Source: Lyophyllum atratum (Eukaryota > Basidiomycota > Agaricomycetes > Agaricales > Lyophyllaceae). From it: DNA of 64,000 nucleotides. Positions 1 to 11,478 of this stretch are shown in pieces. The notes beneath the pieces were generated by a model that saw nothing but the letters and a program-made list of their open reading frames with translations, made no database searches and was not told the DNA's origin. The position numbers and the translations under genes are program-made. The stretch is taken from contig JACGCN010000001.1 in NCBI GenBank assembly GCA_014905825.1, positions 2,790,001 through 2,854,000 of the forward strand. Reading direction: 5' to 3'. Numbering within the stretch: position 1 is the stretch's first letter; each line of letters starts with the position of its first letter.

Positions 1-496
1 TCCCATTCAGATTCTGTCTACTCATCGTCGACTCTTGCACTGCACTGTATCGAACGGATTTCAGTGGTCGAGGGGAGCTCTCGTCCCGTCAAAATCACCT
101 GGGCAAGTTCCTCCGAACCCTGCAACGCCTGGCAGATGAGGTAGGTTCTTCAGGCTTCCTTCTTCTCAAGAGTTAAGTTGAATGTCATGCAGTTTGGTAT
201 CGCGGTTGTCGTCACGAACCAGGTCATGTCTAATCCTGATGCGGCGGCTGGCCCGTACGCGAGCAACGAGAAGAAACCGATTGGGGGGAACATCATGGCC
301 CACGCTTCCACGACAAGGTTCGTGTTCAACGGCGTGGTGGATACTTTTTCACTGACGTGGTTATAGACTCCAGCTGAAGAAGGCACGCGGTAACACACGT
401 TCCTGCAAGATCTACGATTCCCCGTGTCTCCCAGAGATGGAAACCCAATTCGCCATTCTTGCCAGCGGTATCGGTGACCCTGAGGAGGAAACCTAG
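1..496 (+). CDS. RAD51: RAD51 recombinase, C-terminal part (5' end cut by window)
   Basis: This is the C-terminal part of a RecA/Rad51 strand-exchange protein, which forms filaments on single-stranded DNA during homologous recombination in the nucleus. Three exons are visible: 1-140, 193-317 and 367-496 (stop TAG). Seen directly: the Walker B strand LLIVDS, then [18 protein letters not shown], the L2-region motif VVTNQV, the [14 protein letters not shown] block and the terminal [11 protein letters not shown] segment. The choice of Rad51 over the meiotic paralogue Dmc1 rests on TALYRTD, LADE and SPCLPE, which are Rad51-like. Both introns are about 50 nt. It converges with SER3. The N-terminal domain and Walker A lie outside the window. 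Confidence 0.93.
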
Positions 497-725
497 TTTA
501 TTGCGGACCATATGCTTTATGTCATGCAAAAAACTTGATAGATTCGGACCGTAAGGTGGTAAATAACTAGATTGGTAGTACACGAATTCCTTGTACAACA
601 ATATGCAACGCTAATTTCTATGTAATGATGTGTCCAGTTGAATGGGTACAGAGTAGTAAATGTATAACGGGTAAATGGGGTTCATGACACTTCCTATGAA
701 AGGTGACGAAATTAAATTTACTGCT

Positions 726-2140
726 TCAAGCGAGGAATCGGGTGAGGATATTGGCATCCGTAGAGTCTATCAGCTCCTGCAGCTTATTCACATCCGCCCT
801 ACTGACGTCTGCAATGTCCGCCATCACATAAGCGATGTCACCCTTAGAGTCAGAGTACTGTTTCTCGACGTTGTAAGGTGCCAGCGCCTCGTTGATCTGT
901 CTGAGCACACCAGGCTGGTTTTTGTGGACGTGACAAATACGTATTTGTGTGTCTTGTTCGGCAGTAATGGCACGGAGGTCGACTTCGGGGAAATTGACGG
1001 CACCGAGGGTGGAGCCGTAGCCGAGGTAGCTCGAGAGAGCCTGTGCGACCTCGTCACCGATCATCCTCTGCGCCTCCTCGGTTGAACCACCGATATGAGG
1101 GGTAAGGATGACGTTGGGGAGAGTCCTCAACTCACTGGCCCATGGGTTGAGCTTGTCGTCGAAACCGGGACCGTTGGAACCGGGCTCATGGGGGAATACA
1201 TCAATGGCGGCACCGGCAAGGTGGCCGGACTTGATAGCTTCGACGAGAGCCGGGATATCCACGACCTTTCCTCGGGCATTGTTGATCAAATAGGAACCTT
1301 TCTTCATCTCGCGAAGTTGTTGGGTGGAGATGAGGTTCGTCGTTTCCGGAAGTTCAGGGACATGGAGGGTCACAAAGTCGGCCTCTGACAGGAGGGCGGA
1401 GAGAGTGGGGACCTGACGTGCGGAGCCCAATGGCATGATGTTGACCACATCGTAGAAGAGGACGCGGATACCGAAGGATTCTGCGAGGACAGAGAGCTGA
1501 GCACCAATGTGGCCATAGCCAACGATACCCAGTGTCTTCCCACGGACTTCCCAGCAACCCTTCGATTGCTTGTTCCAGATACCGTTGCGAAGCTCGAACG
1601 AACGCTCACACAGCTGGCGTGAGAGGGCAATGAGCTCAGCCATGACCAATTCTGCGACGGAGCGGGAGTTGGAGAAAGGAGAGTTGAAAACGGGGATACC
1701 GGCGGCGGCGGCAGCCTTGAGGTCTACCTGGTTTGTGCCGATGCAAAAGCAGCCGATGGCAAGGAGCTGCCATTTGTGGTCAGACGATGTTTTCATTATG
1801 ATAAGCGACGGCATACCTTAGGCGCGGCCCTGATGACCCGTTGGGTAATCTTTGTTTTGCTGCGAATACCGATGGCATGGTAGGAGGGGATCTTCTCGAC
1901 GAGCTCTGCCTCGGACATGGCAGTGGTGAAGTGGTCGACATGGAAGCCGAGGGTTCTGAAGGCAGCAACGGCCTCCTGGGAGATGTTTTCGAGGATGAGG
2001 AGACGGATGCCGTCGTTTTCGAGAGGCTGGAGGAAACGTGGGGGGACTTCCTGTAGGGAACGGCGACGGAGGATGTGTTCTGGAACGGAGAGATTGGGGG
2101 AGGCCGGTGAGGCAGCGACGGAGAGACGGTTGTTGTTCAT
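726..2140 (-). CDS. SER3: D-3-phosphoglycerate dehydrogenase (SER3/SER33 type)
   Basis: Cytosolic NAD-dependent oxidation of 3-phosphoglycerate to 3-phosphohydroxypyruvate, the first step of serine synthesis. Exons are 2140-1817 and 1766-726, with a 50-nt intron, giving about 454 aa, close to the yeast enzymes. Seen: the substrate-domain motif HAIGIRSKT, FCIGTNQVDL, the Rossmann motif GYGHIG, the catalytic arginine in NNARGKVVD, the catalytic histidine in TPHIGGSTEEAQ, and a C-terminal ACT domain (about residues 375-454) that in this family gives serine feedback. I chose the ATG at 2140 because the family's short variable N-terminus begins near there. An in-frame ATG at 2215 is possible. It is divergent from HIS7, with 141 bp between start codons. 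Confidence 0.95.
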
Positions 2141-2163
2141 GGCTGGAGTGGTTGCTGGAAGGA

Positions 2164-2170
2164 ATGACTC
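2164..2170. promoter_or_regulatory. Candidate Gcn4/Cpc1 response element between SER3 and HIS7
   Basis: ATGACTC, containing the TGACTC core recognised by Gcn4/CPC1-type bZIP activators, lies 24 bp upstream of the SER3 ATG and 112 bp upstream of the HIS7 ATG. A shared site would fit general amino-acid control of two biosynthetic genes. A six-base core is expected often by chance, so the support is position and context only. Confidence 0.4.
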
Positions 2171-2281
2171 GACCGCCCTTTTGTAGAATTCGGAATATCG
2201 GTGGAGGGCAAGCACGCAACTCTTTCGAAAAAAATCCGATCACACCAGATTTTCATCTCGCCGGCCCGACACTCAACCACC

Positions 2282-3999
2282 ATGGCCCTCTACCTCCTCG
2301 ACTATGGCGCAGGCAACGTTCAGAGTCTCGCCAATTCTCTCACTAAGCTCGGCCACACCTTCACCTGGATCACAGAGCCGGCCGACTTCGACAAGGCCTC
2401 TGTCAGTACCCACTTTCTCCTCCTTGACTTGACACCGACATCTATCAGTAGACCCTCATCTTCCCCGGCGTAGGTGCCTTTGGCACTGCCATTCAGTACC
2501 TCGAATCCCGTGGTCTCCTTACGCCCTTGCGCGATTACATCCAGTCCGGACGTCCCTATTTTGGCATATGCATCGGCATGCAGATTCTCTTTCAGTCCTC
2601 GTCAGAGTCATTTGCTCCAGGACTGGCAGTGGTTCCATGCCCCATCGAGCTCTTTGACAGTACAGACAAATCTGTGCCCCACATGGGCTGGAATTCCGCC
2701 GATCCCCTCACAGATGCAAACGAACCCGTCGAGTCATCCTATTATTATTTCGTCCATTCATACTGTGCAAAGTACAACCCTAAACAGTACCCTGACGCCA
2801 CCGAATGGGTACACAGTACCACACAGTACGGCCATGAACTCTTTATCTCCTCAGTCCGTAAGGATAACGTGTTCGGCACCCAATTTCACCCCGAGAAATC
2901 CGGAGCTGCTGGCCTTGCTCTTCTCGACGCATGGCTACGCCAACCCCGGTTGGAGCCTACGTCCGAACGTCTAAACCCACGCACGCCCCCGAAGCAAAAC
3001 TCAAAACACCGTCTGACAAAACGTATTGTCGCGTGTATGGATGTCCGCGCAAATGATCAAGGTGACCTTGTCGTCACCAAGGGCGATCAGTACGACGTCC
3101 GTGAGAAGACAGAACCCACGTCTATGGCCGTCGTCACCAATTCAGCGGGCGCAGTGCGGAATCTCGGCAAGCCAGTCGCGCTGGCTGCGCGATACTACGC
3201 TGCGGGTGCAGACGAACTATGTCTCCTCAATATCACGTCATTCCGTCACTCGCCCCTGCAGGATCAGCCAATGCTCGCTGTCGTACGGGCTGCTGCAGAA
3301 TGTGTTTTCGTTCCCCTTACGATCGGGGGTGGCATCAAGGATACCGTCGACCCGGACGGCACGAGGCGCAGTGCGCTTGAGGTTGCAGGGGCGTACTTCC
3401 GCGCTGGAGCTGACAAGGTCAGCATTGGCTCCGAAGCCGTTTACGCTGTCGAGCGACTACGTGCGTCAGGCAAAGGGGATGGGACAAGTGCCATTGAGAC
3501 CATTGCTCATGTGTACGGTCGACAGGCTGTCGTCGTCTCGGTAGATCCACGGAGAGTTTATGTGGATTTGCAGACATATGATGGACCATACAAAGACGAA
3601 CTTGTCATGGGCCGACCCAATGGCGCGGAGAACGAGCGGGGCCAGGCCTGGTGGTATCAATGTACCGTGTCTGGCGGACGTGAATCACGTCAGCTTTCTG
3701 TTGTGGAGCTCGCACGAGGCGTCGAAACTCTGGGGGCAGGCGAAATTCTGTTGAACAGCATTGATCGTGACGGCACAGGGCTTGGGTTTGATCTGGATTT
3801 AGTAAACCTTGTGAAGAAGAACGTGCGGATTCCGGTCGTTGCTAGCAGTGGAGCTGGTAGCAAGGACCATTTCGTTCAAGTCTTTCGGGATACGGATGCT
3901 GAGGCCGCGCTGGCCGCAGGGATTTTCCACAGGAAGGAAGTTCAGATCGCAGAAGTGAAGGACGCTCTACGAACTGCTGGAATAAATGTTAGAATATAA
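2282..3999 (+). CDS. HIS7: Imidazole glycerol phosphate synthase, glutamine amidotransferase-cyclase fusion
   Basis: Bifunctional histidine-biosynthesis enzyme. The N-terminal class I glutaminase releases ammonia, and the C-terminal TIM-barrel cyclase makes imidazole glycerol phosphate and AICAR. Exons are 2282-2401 and 2452-3999 with a 50-nt intron, giving about 555 aa (yeast HIS7 is 552). Seen: YGAGN at the start, the nucleophile cysteine in GICIGMQ, the His/Glu of the triad in TQFHPEKSG, the cyclase aspartate in CMDVRAND, the phosphate-binding segment TIGGGI and the second catalytic aspartate in DRDGTG. The fused architecture is normal for fungi. It faces SER3 across a 141-bp intergenic region with a possible Gcn4 site. 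Confidence 0.97.
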
Positions 4000-4441
4000 T
4001 AGATAGGTCAGCCTGAAAATTGCGCATCGAGTTCAAGAGTAAGACTGAATTTCAAGTAAAGTACAAGGGTTTGAAACAGATGAGGCATACAAGGGATACA
4101 GTAAAGGGGTGGCAAGTGAAAAAGGACCATCGTCAGGAATACATGTGGCCTCGAGTATTCTGTTATGGAGTGGCAAAGGATATATGGGTCTGACACCGAA
4201 ACATTCCAAGAGACTGAGGTGCAGTTATGTCAGTTCACAAGAGAGAGGAGGGTAAAATCCGCAGTAGGGGGAGCAAAGGATGGGTTGGAGTGTGTACAGA
4301 CCATGGGATGACTTGCACCCATGCCATTGACGAGAGAAACACGAAGGATTGAGGCAGTGTCGGCGGAGTTACGTGGTAAAATAAGAGTAGGCGGAAGATA
4401 GCGGGAATCCGACATCCCAGGGCACTTCTGCGCCTATAAAC
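4000..4441. other. Convergent intergenic region HIS7/PAL1
   Basis: The 442 bp between the stop codons of two converging genes should hold both 3' untranslated regions. Translations of either strand give only short peptides without recognisable motifs. I see no gene here. Confidence 0.6.
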
Positions 4442-5966
4442 TCACTGTCGGCCCCGACCTACGACCTTGCCGACTTTCTTCATAAGACTGGTCTTCCTTC
4501 CCAGCGCAGGTGATCCAGTGTTGCCACCATTCGTGCCGTCAAAGTATCCCACCACGGGTACGTCCGGAGGAGTTTCCCCTGCTCCTTGGGGCGGCGCCGG
4601 GAGTTCCTTGTTGTTCTGTGCCTCAATGTACACAAACGGTTCCGACTTGTCCGCTCCAACTTGAGCGTTGCGAGCACCACCGGCGAAACGACCGAGGAAA
4701 GAGTTTTGCGAACGATGGGTGGGACGGGTAGAATTAGCAGTCGCGTCTGTTGGGGAGGACGGAGAGGGTGGTTGGTCGTAGTCTGAGCCGACAGGAACAT
4801 TGGGTGCTTCGCGCATTCTACGGATACGATGCATCAGGGATTTGGACCGCTTGGGGAAGCCTGGGGATGAGGCTGGCGGAGATAGATTATCAGGGTTATC
4901 AGGCATTTCAGCAGGATCGGGAACAAAGATGGGTTGAGGGGGTGGGACGAGCGTTCTTCGAGTTGCGATACGAGGTCGGGCTGTATTGCCGTCCGCAGGC
5001 TGCCCTCCTTCTAAATATTCTCGGTATACATCCCGCGCATCCTTGCTATCCTTAGCACGCTTCTGGCCGTTGCCGCTACGGGTGGTAGAATGGGAATTAT
5101 GAGAGTCGCGACCATTGTAGATGGAGCTGGCGGGTGTATCTCCATCGGCTCTTCCGGTTCCGCCACCAGCGAAAAACTCTTCATATGGTTCAGGCTCGTG
5201 GATACCCCACGCCTCTGCGATAGCATCCACCTTCTTTTTCGGAGGATCTACATAGTTGGTGTTTGAGAACGCTGTATAGGCGCTGGCAGCGGGATAAGCG
5301 CTATCCCCAGCAGGAGGAGCATCACCAGGGCGAGGAGTCCAGGCAAACATAGGAGCCTTGTTGCGCTGACGGTTACGAGAGGGTGCACATGCGTCAAACG
5401 GTCCGTCATGATGGAACACTGCAGGATAGGTCAGCCAGGGCCAAAATAATGGAAGGTAGGGGGAAAAACTGACTAGGGCCTACACCAGTAAAATCGAGGC
5501 GGTCGATAACGTCCGCATGCTGAGAACCCTTCTTAGATCGACTTTTGCCCGAAGACTTGGATTTTTCAGGGCGATTTGCAGAATCTTGCGATTTGGAGCG
5601 TGGTTGGGTTGGGCGAGAATTAGGGGAGGGTGTTCTGTGGCGGAGTGAGGAATTAGGGGAACGAGGCATTGGGGAAAGAGAAGAAAAAACTAACGCAGTA
5701 GTCTGACTACGACCTACTCGATTGCGCGGATTGTAATCGGTGCTCCCACGGACGGTAACGGTGTCGCGAACAGCTTCTGTGATATCATTGTGGGGATCTC
5801 TGTTTGTTGGGGCCGACTTTGAAATAGGAGCTGGCATCCTTTGCTGGGATTTTGTCTTTGGAGGGAGAGGAGGAGGCCGCCTAGCTGGGTTGACTGGATC
5901 GGTAAAGGGGTCTGAGGCAGACCTGATGCGGGGGTGTGAGGGAGGGTGCTGATGGACGGCAGCCAT
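4442..5966 (-). CDS. PAL1: Pal1-family cell morphology protein
   Basis: Pal1 proteins act at the cell cortex in polarised growth and endocytosis (established in fission yeast). Two exons, 5966-5474 and 5418-4442, give about 489 aa. The exon junction falls inside the diagnostic motif: DVIDRLDFTGVGP is joined across the 55-nt intron to MFHHDGPFDACAPSRNR, the core Pal1 signature. The rest is low complexity: a proline/serine/arginine-rich N-terminus and a C-terminal half with short basic and serine-rich stretches. The family is largely disordered, so length and flanks vary. I took the first true ATG in the open frame (5966). An upstream exon cannot be excluded. Confidence 0.88.
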
Positions 5967-6248
5967 TTCGTTGTTGATGGAGGGCAGCGGCAAGATGGTT
6001 TTTTCACACGCCAAGCACTTGTGGCTGGATACGACGGCCCGGCCACAGCAGGTGATGAACGGGACGCTGGAACGGGGGAGTACGACGGGGAGGACAGCGA
6101 GTACGACGGGAAGGACGGCGAGGAGAGGGTTGGTCTGAAAATGAACGATGCCGGCACGGAGATCGCACGACTATCTCTTACTCCAGCTGACAAATTCGGA
6201 CACATATAATACCCCGCACAGCCACCGTCTGCGCCGCCACCACCACCC

Positions 6249-8048
6249 ATGGGCGCTACCCACCAAACCTGGGCCAGAGACGTCGTCGCTGCCCGCATCC
6301 TCGCCGGCGAGCATCTCATCGTCTACAACGGACATCTCCTCCGCATACCCCAGTCCTGGCTTGATGCCCATCCCGGAGGCTCCCTCGCTCTTCTCCACTT
6401 CGTCGGCCGCGATGCCTCTGACGAAATAGAGGCATACCATTCCGATCATACCCTTGCACTCGTAACCCGTTATTCAGTTGGACGCGTCGAACTTACTGAC
6501 GGCTTATGGGAACCACTCGTTCCTCCAGTCATGTCGGGCTGGGTACGCAAACCAGCCGCGGATGGAAAGTCCACGTGGTTCAGTGAAGCAACGGCCCAAC
6601 GCTCCACGGTCGACACGCCAATCTCCCCCTCTTCGCAAATCCTTCTTGTCTCCAAGGATGATAGTCAGTTTGCACCCGACCGTGCAACGCTGGAACCCCC
6701 AACCACGTCCCTATCCCTTAAGGTTCAAACAGGACATTCCAAAGCATACAAGCAACTGCACAAACGCATCATAGACGCGGGCCTATATAAAACGCCATAT
6801 CTGACTGGCTACGGACCGGAAGTGCTACGTTACACGTTCCTTGCATGTCTATCGGTGTATGCATACCACCATAACTGGTTCATCACAAGTGCAGTCTTCC
6901 TCGGACTGATGTGGCACCAGCTGGTCTTTACCGCCCATGACTTGGGTCATATGGGCGTTACCCATAACTGGGCTATCGATCGACTGCTTGGTATCCTGAT
7001 TGCCGACTTTATTGGCGGTTTAAGCATTGGCTGGTGGGTGCAGGTACGTTTTCGTCATCCAACCCCGTGTTTTCTCACCGCTAAATCTAAATTCGTCCCA
7101 GAACCATAATGTACACCATAGTGCGCACTTTTTTCTTCAATAAACTCTTGCACTAACCTATGCCCGTAGTTGTCACGAATCATCCTTCGCAGTACGCGCT
7201 TTCCCTCAAACTGCGCCATTCCATGCTAACCAAGTTGAAGTGACCCCGACATCGAACACATTCCGTTCTTCGCCATATCGCCGGCCTTCTTGGACTCCTT
7301 GTGGTCTTCGTACTATAAGCGGACGATGTGGTTCGATCGATTTGCCACAATCTTTGTGGCTATTCAGCATAAGCTCTTCTACATCGTCATGGCCTTCGCT
7401 CGATTCAACCTTTATGTCAATTCATACGCATACATCTATAAGAGTGCTTTTGATACTCGCCGTGCAAGGGGCGGCCGATGGGCATGGGGCCTTGAAATTC
7501 TCGGACTCGTCTTCTTCTGGTTGTGGTTCGGGCGCGTGCTCTATGGTTGTGGGTCGTGGCAAATGGCTCTGGCTTATCTCCTCGTCAGTCACATTGTGAC
7601 CAGCCCTTTGCACGTCCAAGTCCGTATTTTGCATTGCCAGCATCTCTCCTGCTAACCCTATCTGCAGATTGTCTTATCTCATTTCTCCATGTCCACGGCC
7701 GACCTTGGTCCCACTGAGTCGTTCCCACACCGCCAATTGCGTACGACTTCGGACGTGATATGTGACGAATCTATCAGCTTCATCCATGGTGGTCTCCACC
7801 TTCAAGTTACGCATCACCTGTTCCCTCGACTTCCTCGCCACAATCTCAAGCGTGCCAGCCTCCTAGTTAAAGAGTTCGCCTGCGAACAAGGATTGGTCTA
7901 TGCTGAATTTGGGTTCGTCGATGGAAACGCCGAGGTGATTGGGGTACTAAGGGGTGTTGCGGAACAAGTCAAGTTGATGGGCAAGGTGGCGAATGTCGAG
8001 GCAAAGGAAGCGATCGAGAAGCGGTTAACTCAGAAAAAGGTTGCGTGA
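6249..8048 (+). CDS. Cytochrome b5-fused fatty acid desaturase, delta-8 sphingolipid type
   Basis: Membrane front-end desaturase of the ER, probably acting on the long-chain base of sphingolipids. Five exons (6249-7043, 7102-7120, 7170-7191, 7241-7619, 7668-8048) give 531 aa. The N-terminal cytochrome b5 domain has the heme motif HPGG. It is followed by the three histidine boxes: HDLGHMGVTH (exon 1), HNVHH (the 19-nt exon 2) and QVTHHLFPRLPRHN, whose glutamine-for-histidine variant marks b5-fused front-end desaturases. Hydrophobic membrane segments flank the boxes. The delta-8 sphingolipid assignment comes from family resemblance. A delta-6-like acyl desaturase is the alternative. Confidence 0.9.
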
Positions 8049-8276
8049 GGTTTAGTCTCGAACCCGCCTTTGACTACACACTAGATTAATATACATACCC
8101 CACATGGAGCGTCGCATCCATTACATTTAGAATCCATGAAAATGTGCTCATATTCAGTGCATAAGGCATGGTTGCAATAAAACGGCGGCTCATAAGACGC
8201 GCCGACCTTTTGTAATGGACTGGTGATGGGCATAGGGGGGCAGACAAGACAACAAGAGGTAATGATGTCAAACAAT

Positions 8277-9072
8277 TTACTTCTTCTTCGCTGCCTCCTC
8301 CTCTTCTTTCTGTAAACGTTTGCTTTTAGTCATTGTAAAGAGACCTGAATGATAGAATAACTGACCTTCTGGGCCCGAGCCTTGCGAGCACCTTCGTGTC
8401 GGGCGTTGGCACGCGCGACACGGAGCGTCCTGAATGCCTTGAACTCGCGCTCCTCGGCGGTGATTTTTCGTGGGGGCTCCGCAGCATCGACAGCGGGGAG
8501 AGGAATGGCAGCGCGGGTCGTCGCGGCGCTGAGGTCTTCCGCCTGTGCAAAGAAAATGGTAAGGTAAGGTATATAATATCCAGGTTGTTCGGTCAGAGAA
8601 CGTACGGATGAATCGCCGTGCTTGGGCTTGCCAGACTTGCGAGGGAATACAATCAGGCGGGACTTGTACGCCTTGAGCCTCTCAACATTGACTTTCTTGC
8701 CCTCCTCGCTCAGGTTTCTCCTCCTGTGGTCGACAACGATACCAACACCCCGGGCCTCCTTCCTTCCAACGCCGGCCTCCTTGAGCTCAGCAAGTGTGAA
8801 GCCACGTCCCTCGCGAACTTTGCGGTTGTAGCGGACGGTCTGGCCGCGGACGGCGGGGCGGAGGAGGGACTGGGGACGAACGCCGAGGGTGGCGGCCTTG
8901 GCCTTGCGGGCATTGCGTCTGCGGAGTTTGCGTCCTGGCTGGTCGAACCATGTGCGGACACGGCTCTGCCAGTCCTTTCGGAAATGGTTATCGTGAAGGA
9001 CTGGGGAGCAACATTCAATACGAGTTGAAGAGATATAAACGCTTGCTGACCGTTGTTGTGTGCAAAACCCAT
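8277..9072 (-). CDS. RPL13: 60S ribosomal protein eL13
   Basis: Structural protein of the large cytosolic ribosomal subunit. Four exons (9072-9051, 9000-8606, 8542-8366, 8309-8277) give 208 aa, as expected for eL13. Seen: HFRKDWQ, WFDQPGRK, TVRYNRKVREGRGFTL, VDHRRRN, LIVFPRK, and the C-terminal FKAFRTL followed by a lysine/glutamate-rich tail. The first coding exon is only 22 nt (MGFAHNN plus one base). A further intron probably lies in the 5' UTR, with a donor near 9138 and an acceptor just upstream of the ATG, which is common for ribosomal protein genes. Confidence 0.95.
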
Positions 9073-9248
9073 GTCTTGAGCTGTAAAAGATCACAGAATC
9101 AGCTTATGCATCAATGACCACGACGAGGAGGAGCATACGTTGGTCTTGAGGTCGTTGTCGAGGCCGTTGCCGATTTACTTCTAGGGGGACGTCCTAATCG
9201 AGAATGTGTGGCTTGCACCAGCTGCACAGGACCAACCGGATCAAGCCG

Positions 9249-9260
9249 TAACCCTAACCC
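9249..9260. promoter_or_regulatory. Telobox-like element upstream of RPL13
   Basis: TAACCCTAACCC, two telomere-type repeats, lies about 180 bp upstream of the eL13 start codon. Telobox motifs bound by Rap1/Tbf1-type factors drive ribosomal protein genes in several fungi. The role in this organism is inferred. Confidence 0.45.
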
Positions 9261-9567
9261 ATGTCGCCCTATCTAGTTGCCATAGCGCATCTTGATCGCT
9301 TCCTCGAGTCCGTCCCCATTTAGTCTTGCCTTCCTTCTAATGCCTCTCAGATTCCAACCCATTACCTTCCCGTCAGCCGTTGTTACAAGTGGTCGATGTG
9401 ATCACTGTCCATGCTGTACAAAGACTTAGTTCTTTTGGGTGACATGTCCATGGAACCCTCGCCGCCACTATCGCCCCCCGGGAATTAACAGGGATTAACA
9501 GCGAACCTCTTTCCTGGTGTCTCGACTTGACCACTTCCCCGATTAGCATTACGTCGCTATTCCACAA

Positions 9568-9575
9568 TATATAAA
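9568..9575 (+). promoter_or_regulatory. TATA box of the MetE-like gene
   Basis: TATATAAA lies about 60 bp upstream of the ATG at 9634 and is followed by a pyrimidine-rich stretch. This is the usual distance for a short-leader fungal promoter. Confidence 0.5.
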
Positions 9576-9633
9576 GGCCTATATGTCAATCCTCTCCTAG
9601 TTTTCCAGCACCCTCTCTTTAGTTCTGGAAGCC

Positions 9634-11478
9634 ATGAGCACCTCTTCCGCCTTGCATCTGAAGCCTCCCTTTCGTGCTGAGCATATAGGCTCCCTTTTGC
9701 GGCCTGCTACACTGTTCAAAAAACGCGATTTATTCGAGCGGAAGCAATGTTTAGCGGAAGAACTGCGCGCAGTCGAAGATGAGGCGATCAGACACGTCGT
9801 CAAACTCCAACAGGATGTAGGCATGAAAACCATAACTGATGGTGAATTGAGGAGGTAATTTGCCTTCCAGGTGCAGTAGATCACCTCTCTGACCATGGCA
9901 GATCGATGTTTTTTCAAGGCATCTTCGAGACCCTTGAGGGTATGACAGTAGTGCCTAACTGTGGGTGGCCTTATCTATAGTCCGGCTGCTACTGTTCTCA
10001 GTTTCAATATAGGCGCAATCACTGCCTTCAAGGCATGGATACCAACTGGATCACGTTCGCGATAGCTGACCGATTCTTACAGCGATATATCCCCCATATA
10101 CGACTCATGTATATGGCGGGTATCAAGGAGGCTGAGACGATATTTTGCACTGCGAGTGGCGTACCTGCTTCCCGGGGCGCACAGCTGACGCTCTTTCTAG
10201 GGTAAAATTAAGCGCAACAAGCCCTTCTACGTCGATGACTTCAAATATCTCAAGAGTCTTGTTGCGGCAAAGGTACAGCACCTGCTAGTGTCACGGTCCG
10301 CATTGAGCGCGCTCTCTAGGATGTGAAGTATATCAAGATCACCATGTGCTCGCCTTCGTGGTACCACCAGCGGCATGGATCTGACTTGACCTACGATCTC
10401 TCAGTGTATAAAACCGACGGTGATTTCATATTCCAGACTTTGCTATTGCTTAACTTACCTTCGCTCGCTCCAGATCAATATTTTGATGATTTGGGTGTAG
10501 CATATCGTGCAGAAATCAAGGAGTTGTATGATCTTGGTTGTCGTAGGTCCTCGACTCTCAATTTCAAAAAGCCCTCACATCTCATGTTTATAGGGCACAT
10601 TCAAATCGATGACCCGACATTCTGCTATTTTTGCTCCAAGCGCATGCTTTCAGGGATGGTGAAAGCCGGTGTCGACCATGAGGCCTTGCTCGACACATAC
10701 ATTCGCGCCATCAACGTCTGTACTCAGGATCGACCAGATGATCTTACCATTGGGATTCACATGTGCCGAGGAAATTTTAAGGTATCTGCCTTCCCTTTTT
10801 CACTGACTTCTTCGCCTCGGTCCATTACTGTTTTTGATGGCCTATCTATCAGGATGGTATGCACTTCTCTGAGGGCGGCTACGCTCCAATCGCCGCCAAG
10901 ATCTTCAATATGCTTGATGTGGACACGTTCTACGTGCGTCGAAGGCTTCCTTCTCATGTAACAATCTTCCTATCTGACAAATACCCCCGACAGTTGGAAT
11001 ATGACACAGAACGTGCTGGAGACTTTGCGCCACTAAAGCACCTTCCGCTGAACAAGGTTGCCGTACTTGGTCTCGTAACAACAAAGAATCCAAAGGTGCG
11101 CCTTTAGCGGCTATCGCTCTGAAAAAAAAACGTTAATCGCCGTCGCTTAGCTTGAAACAGTAGAACAGCTGAAAGGTCGCGTTGACGAAGCGGTAGAGGC
11201 TTTGATGAAAGGCAACCCTCTGCGCTGTCGTAAAATTGCTTTGAACCAGTCTGTTTCTTACTCCCCTTGGCTCTTCAACATGCGATCTGACAAATGAGCT
11301 AGATTGTGTATCAGCACTCAGTGCGGTTTTGCGTCAGTATGGGAAGGCAATCCCGTTTCTGAAGAGGTACGGTCTTGATTTTGGTCATGTCTTTGGGCAT
11401 TGATAGGATGCTGTTGTCTAGGACGAACGGAAGAAACTTGCTTTACTCGTCGACGCAGCAAAGCAGATATGGTGTTGA
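9634..11478 (+). CDS. Cobalamin-independent methionine synthase-like protein (UROD/MetE superfamily)
   Basis: The protein belongs to the short MetE-like TIM-barrel family of bacteria and fungi. Full-length MetE transfers a methyl group from 5-methyltetrahydropteroyl-triglutamate to homocysteine, but the substrate of the short forms is not certain. Seen in order: FRAEHIGSLLRPATL, KTITDGELRR, YIPHI, KITMCSPSWYH, GCR followed by QIDDPTFCYF, DDLTIGIHMCRGN, GGYAPIAAKIFN, LEYDTERAGDFAPL, LGLVTTKNPK and QCGFASVWEGNPVSEE. His/Cys in HMCRGN and Cys in QCGFAS are the expected zinc ligands. There are about ten exons. One intron (10033-10082) seems to be of GC-AG type. The stop is TGA at 11476. Exon borders between 9860 and 10090 are the least certain. 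Confidence 0.85.

Larger units (their letters stand above)
9073..9633. other. Divergent promoter region RPL13 / MetE-like gene
   Basis: 560 bp between two start codons. It contains the probable RPL13 5' leader intron, a telomere-like box (9249-9260) and a TATA box close to the MetE-like gene. No open reading frame here is convincing. Confidence 0.6.

Noticed and set aside
2141..2215. Upstream in-frame ATG for SER3 at 2215
   Set aside because: It would extend the variable N-terminus into the shared promoter with HIS7. The start at 2140 better fits family length, though the upstream start is not excluded.
5714..6319. Minus-strand ORF overlapping PAL1 and the desaturase start
   Set aside because: It is out of frame with the Pal1 signature and runs into the desaturase coding exon. 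It is Pro/Ser-rich only because of base composition.
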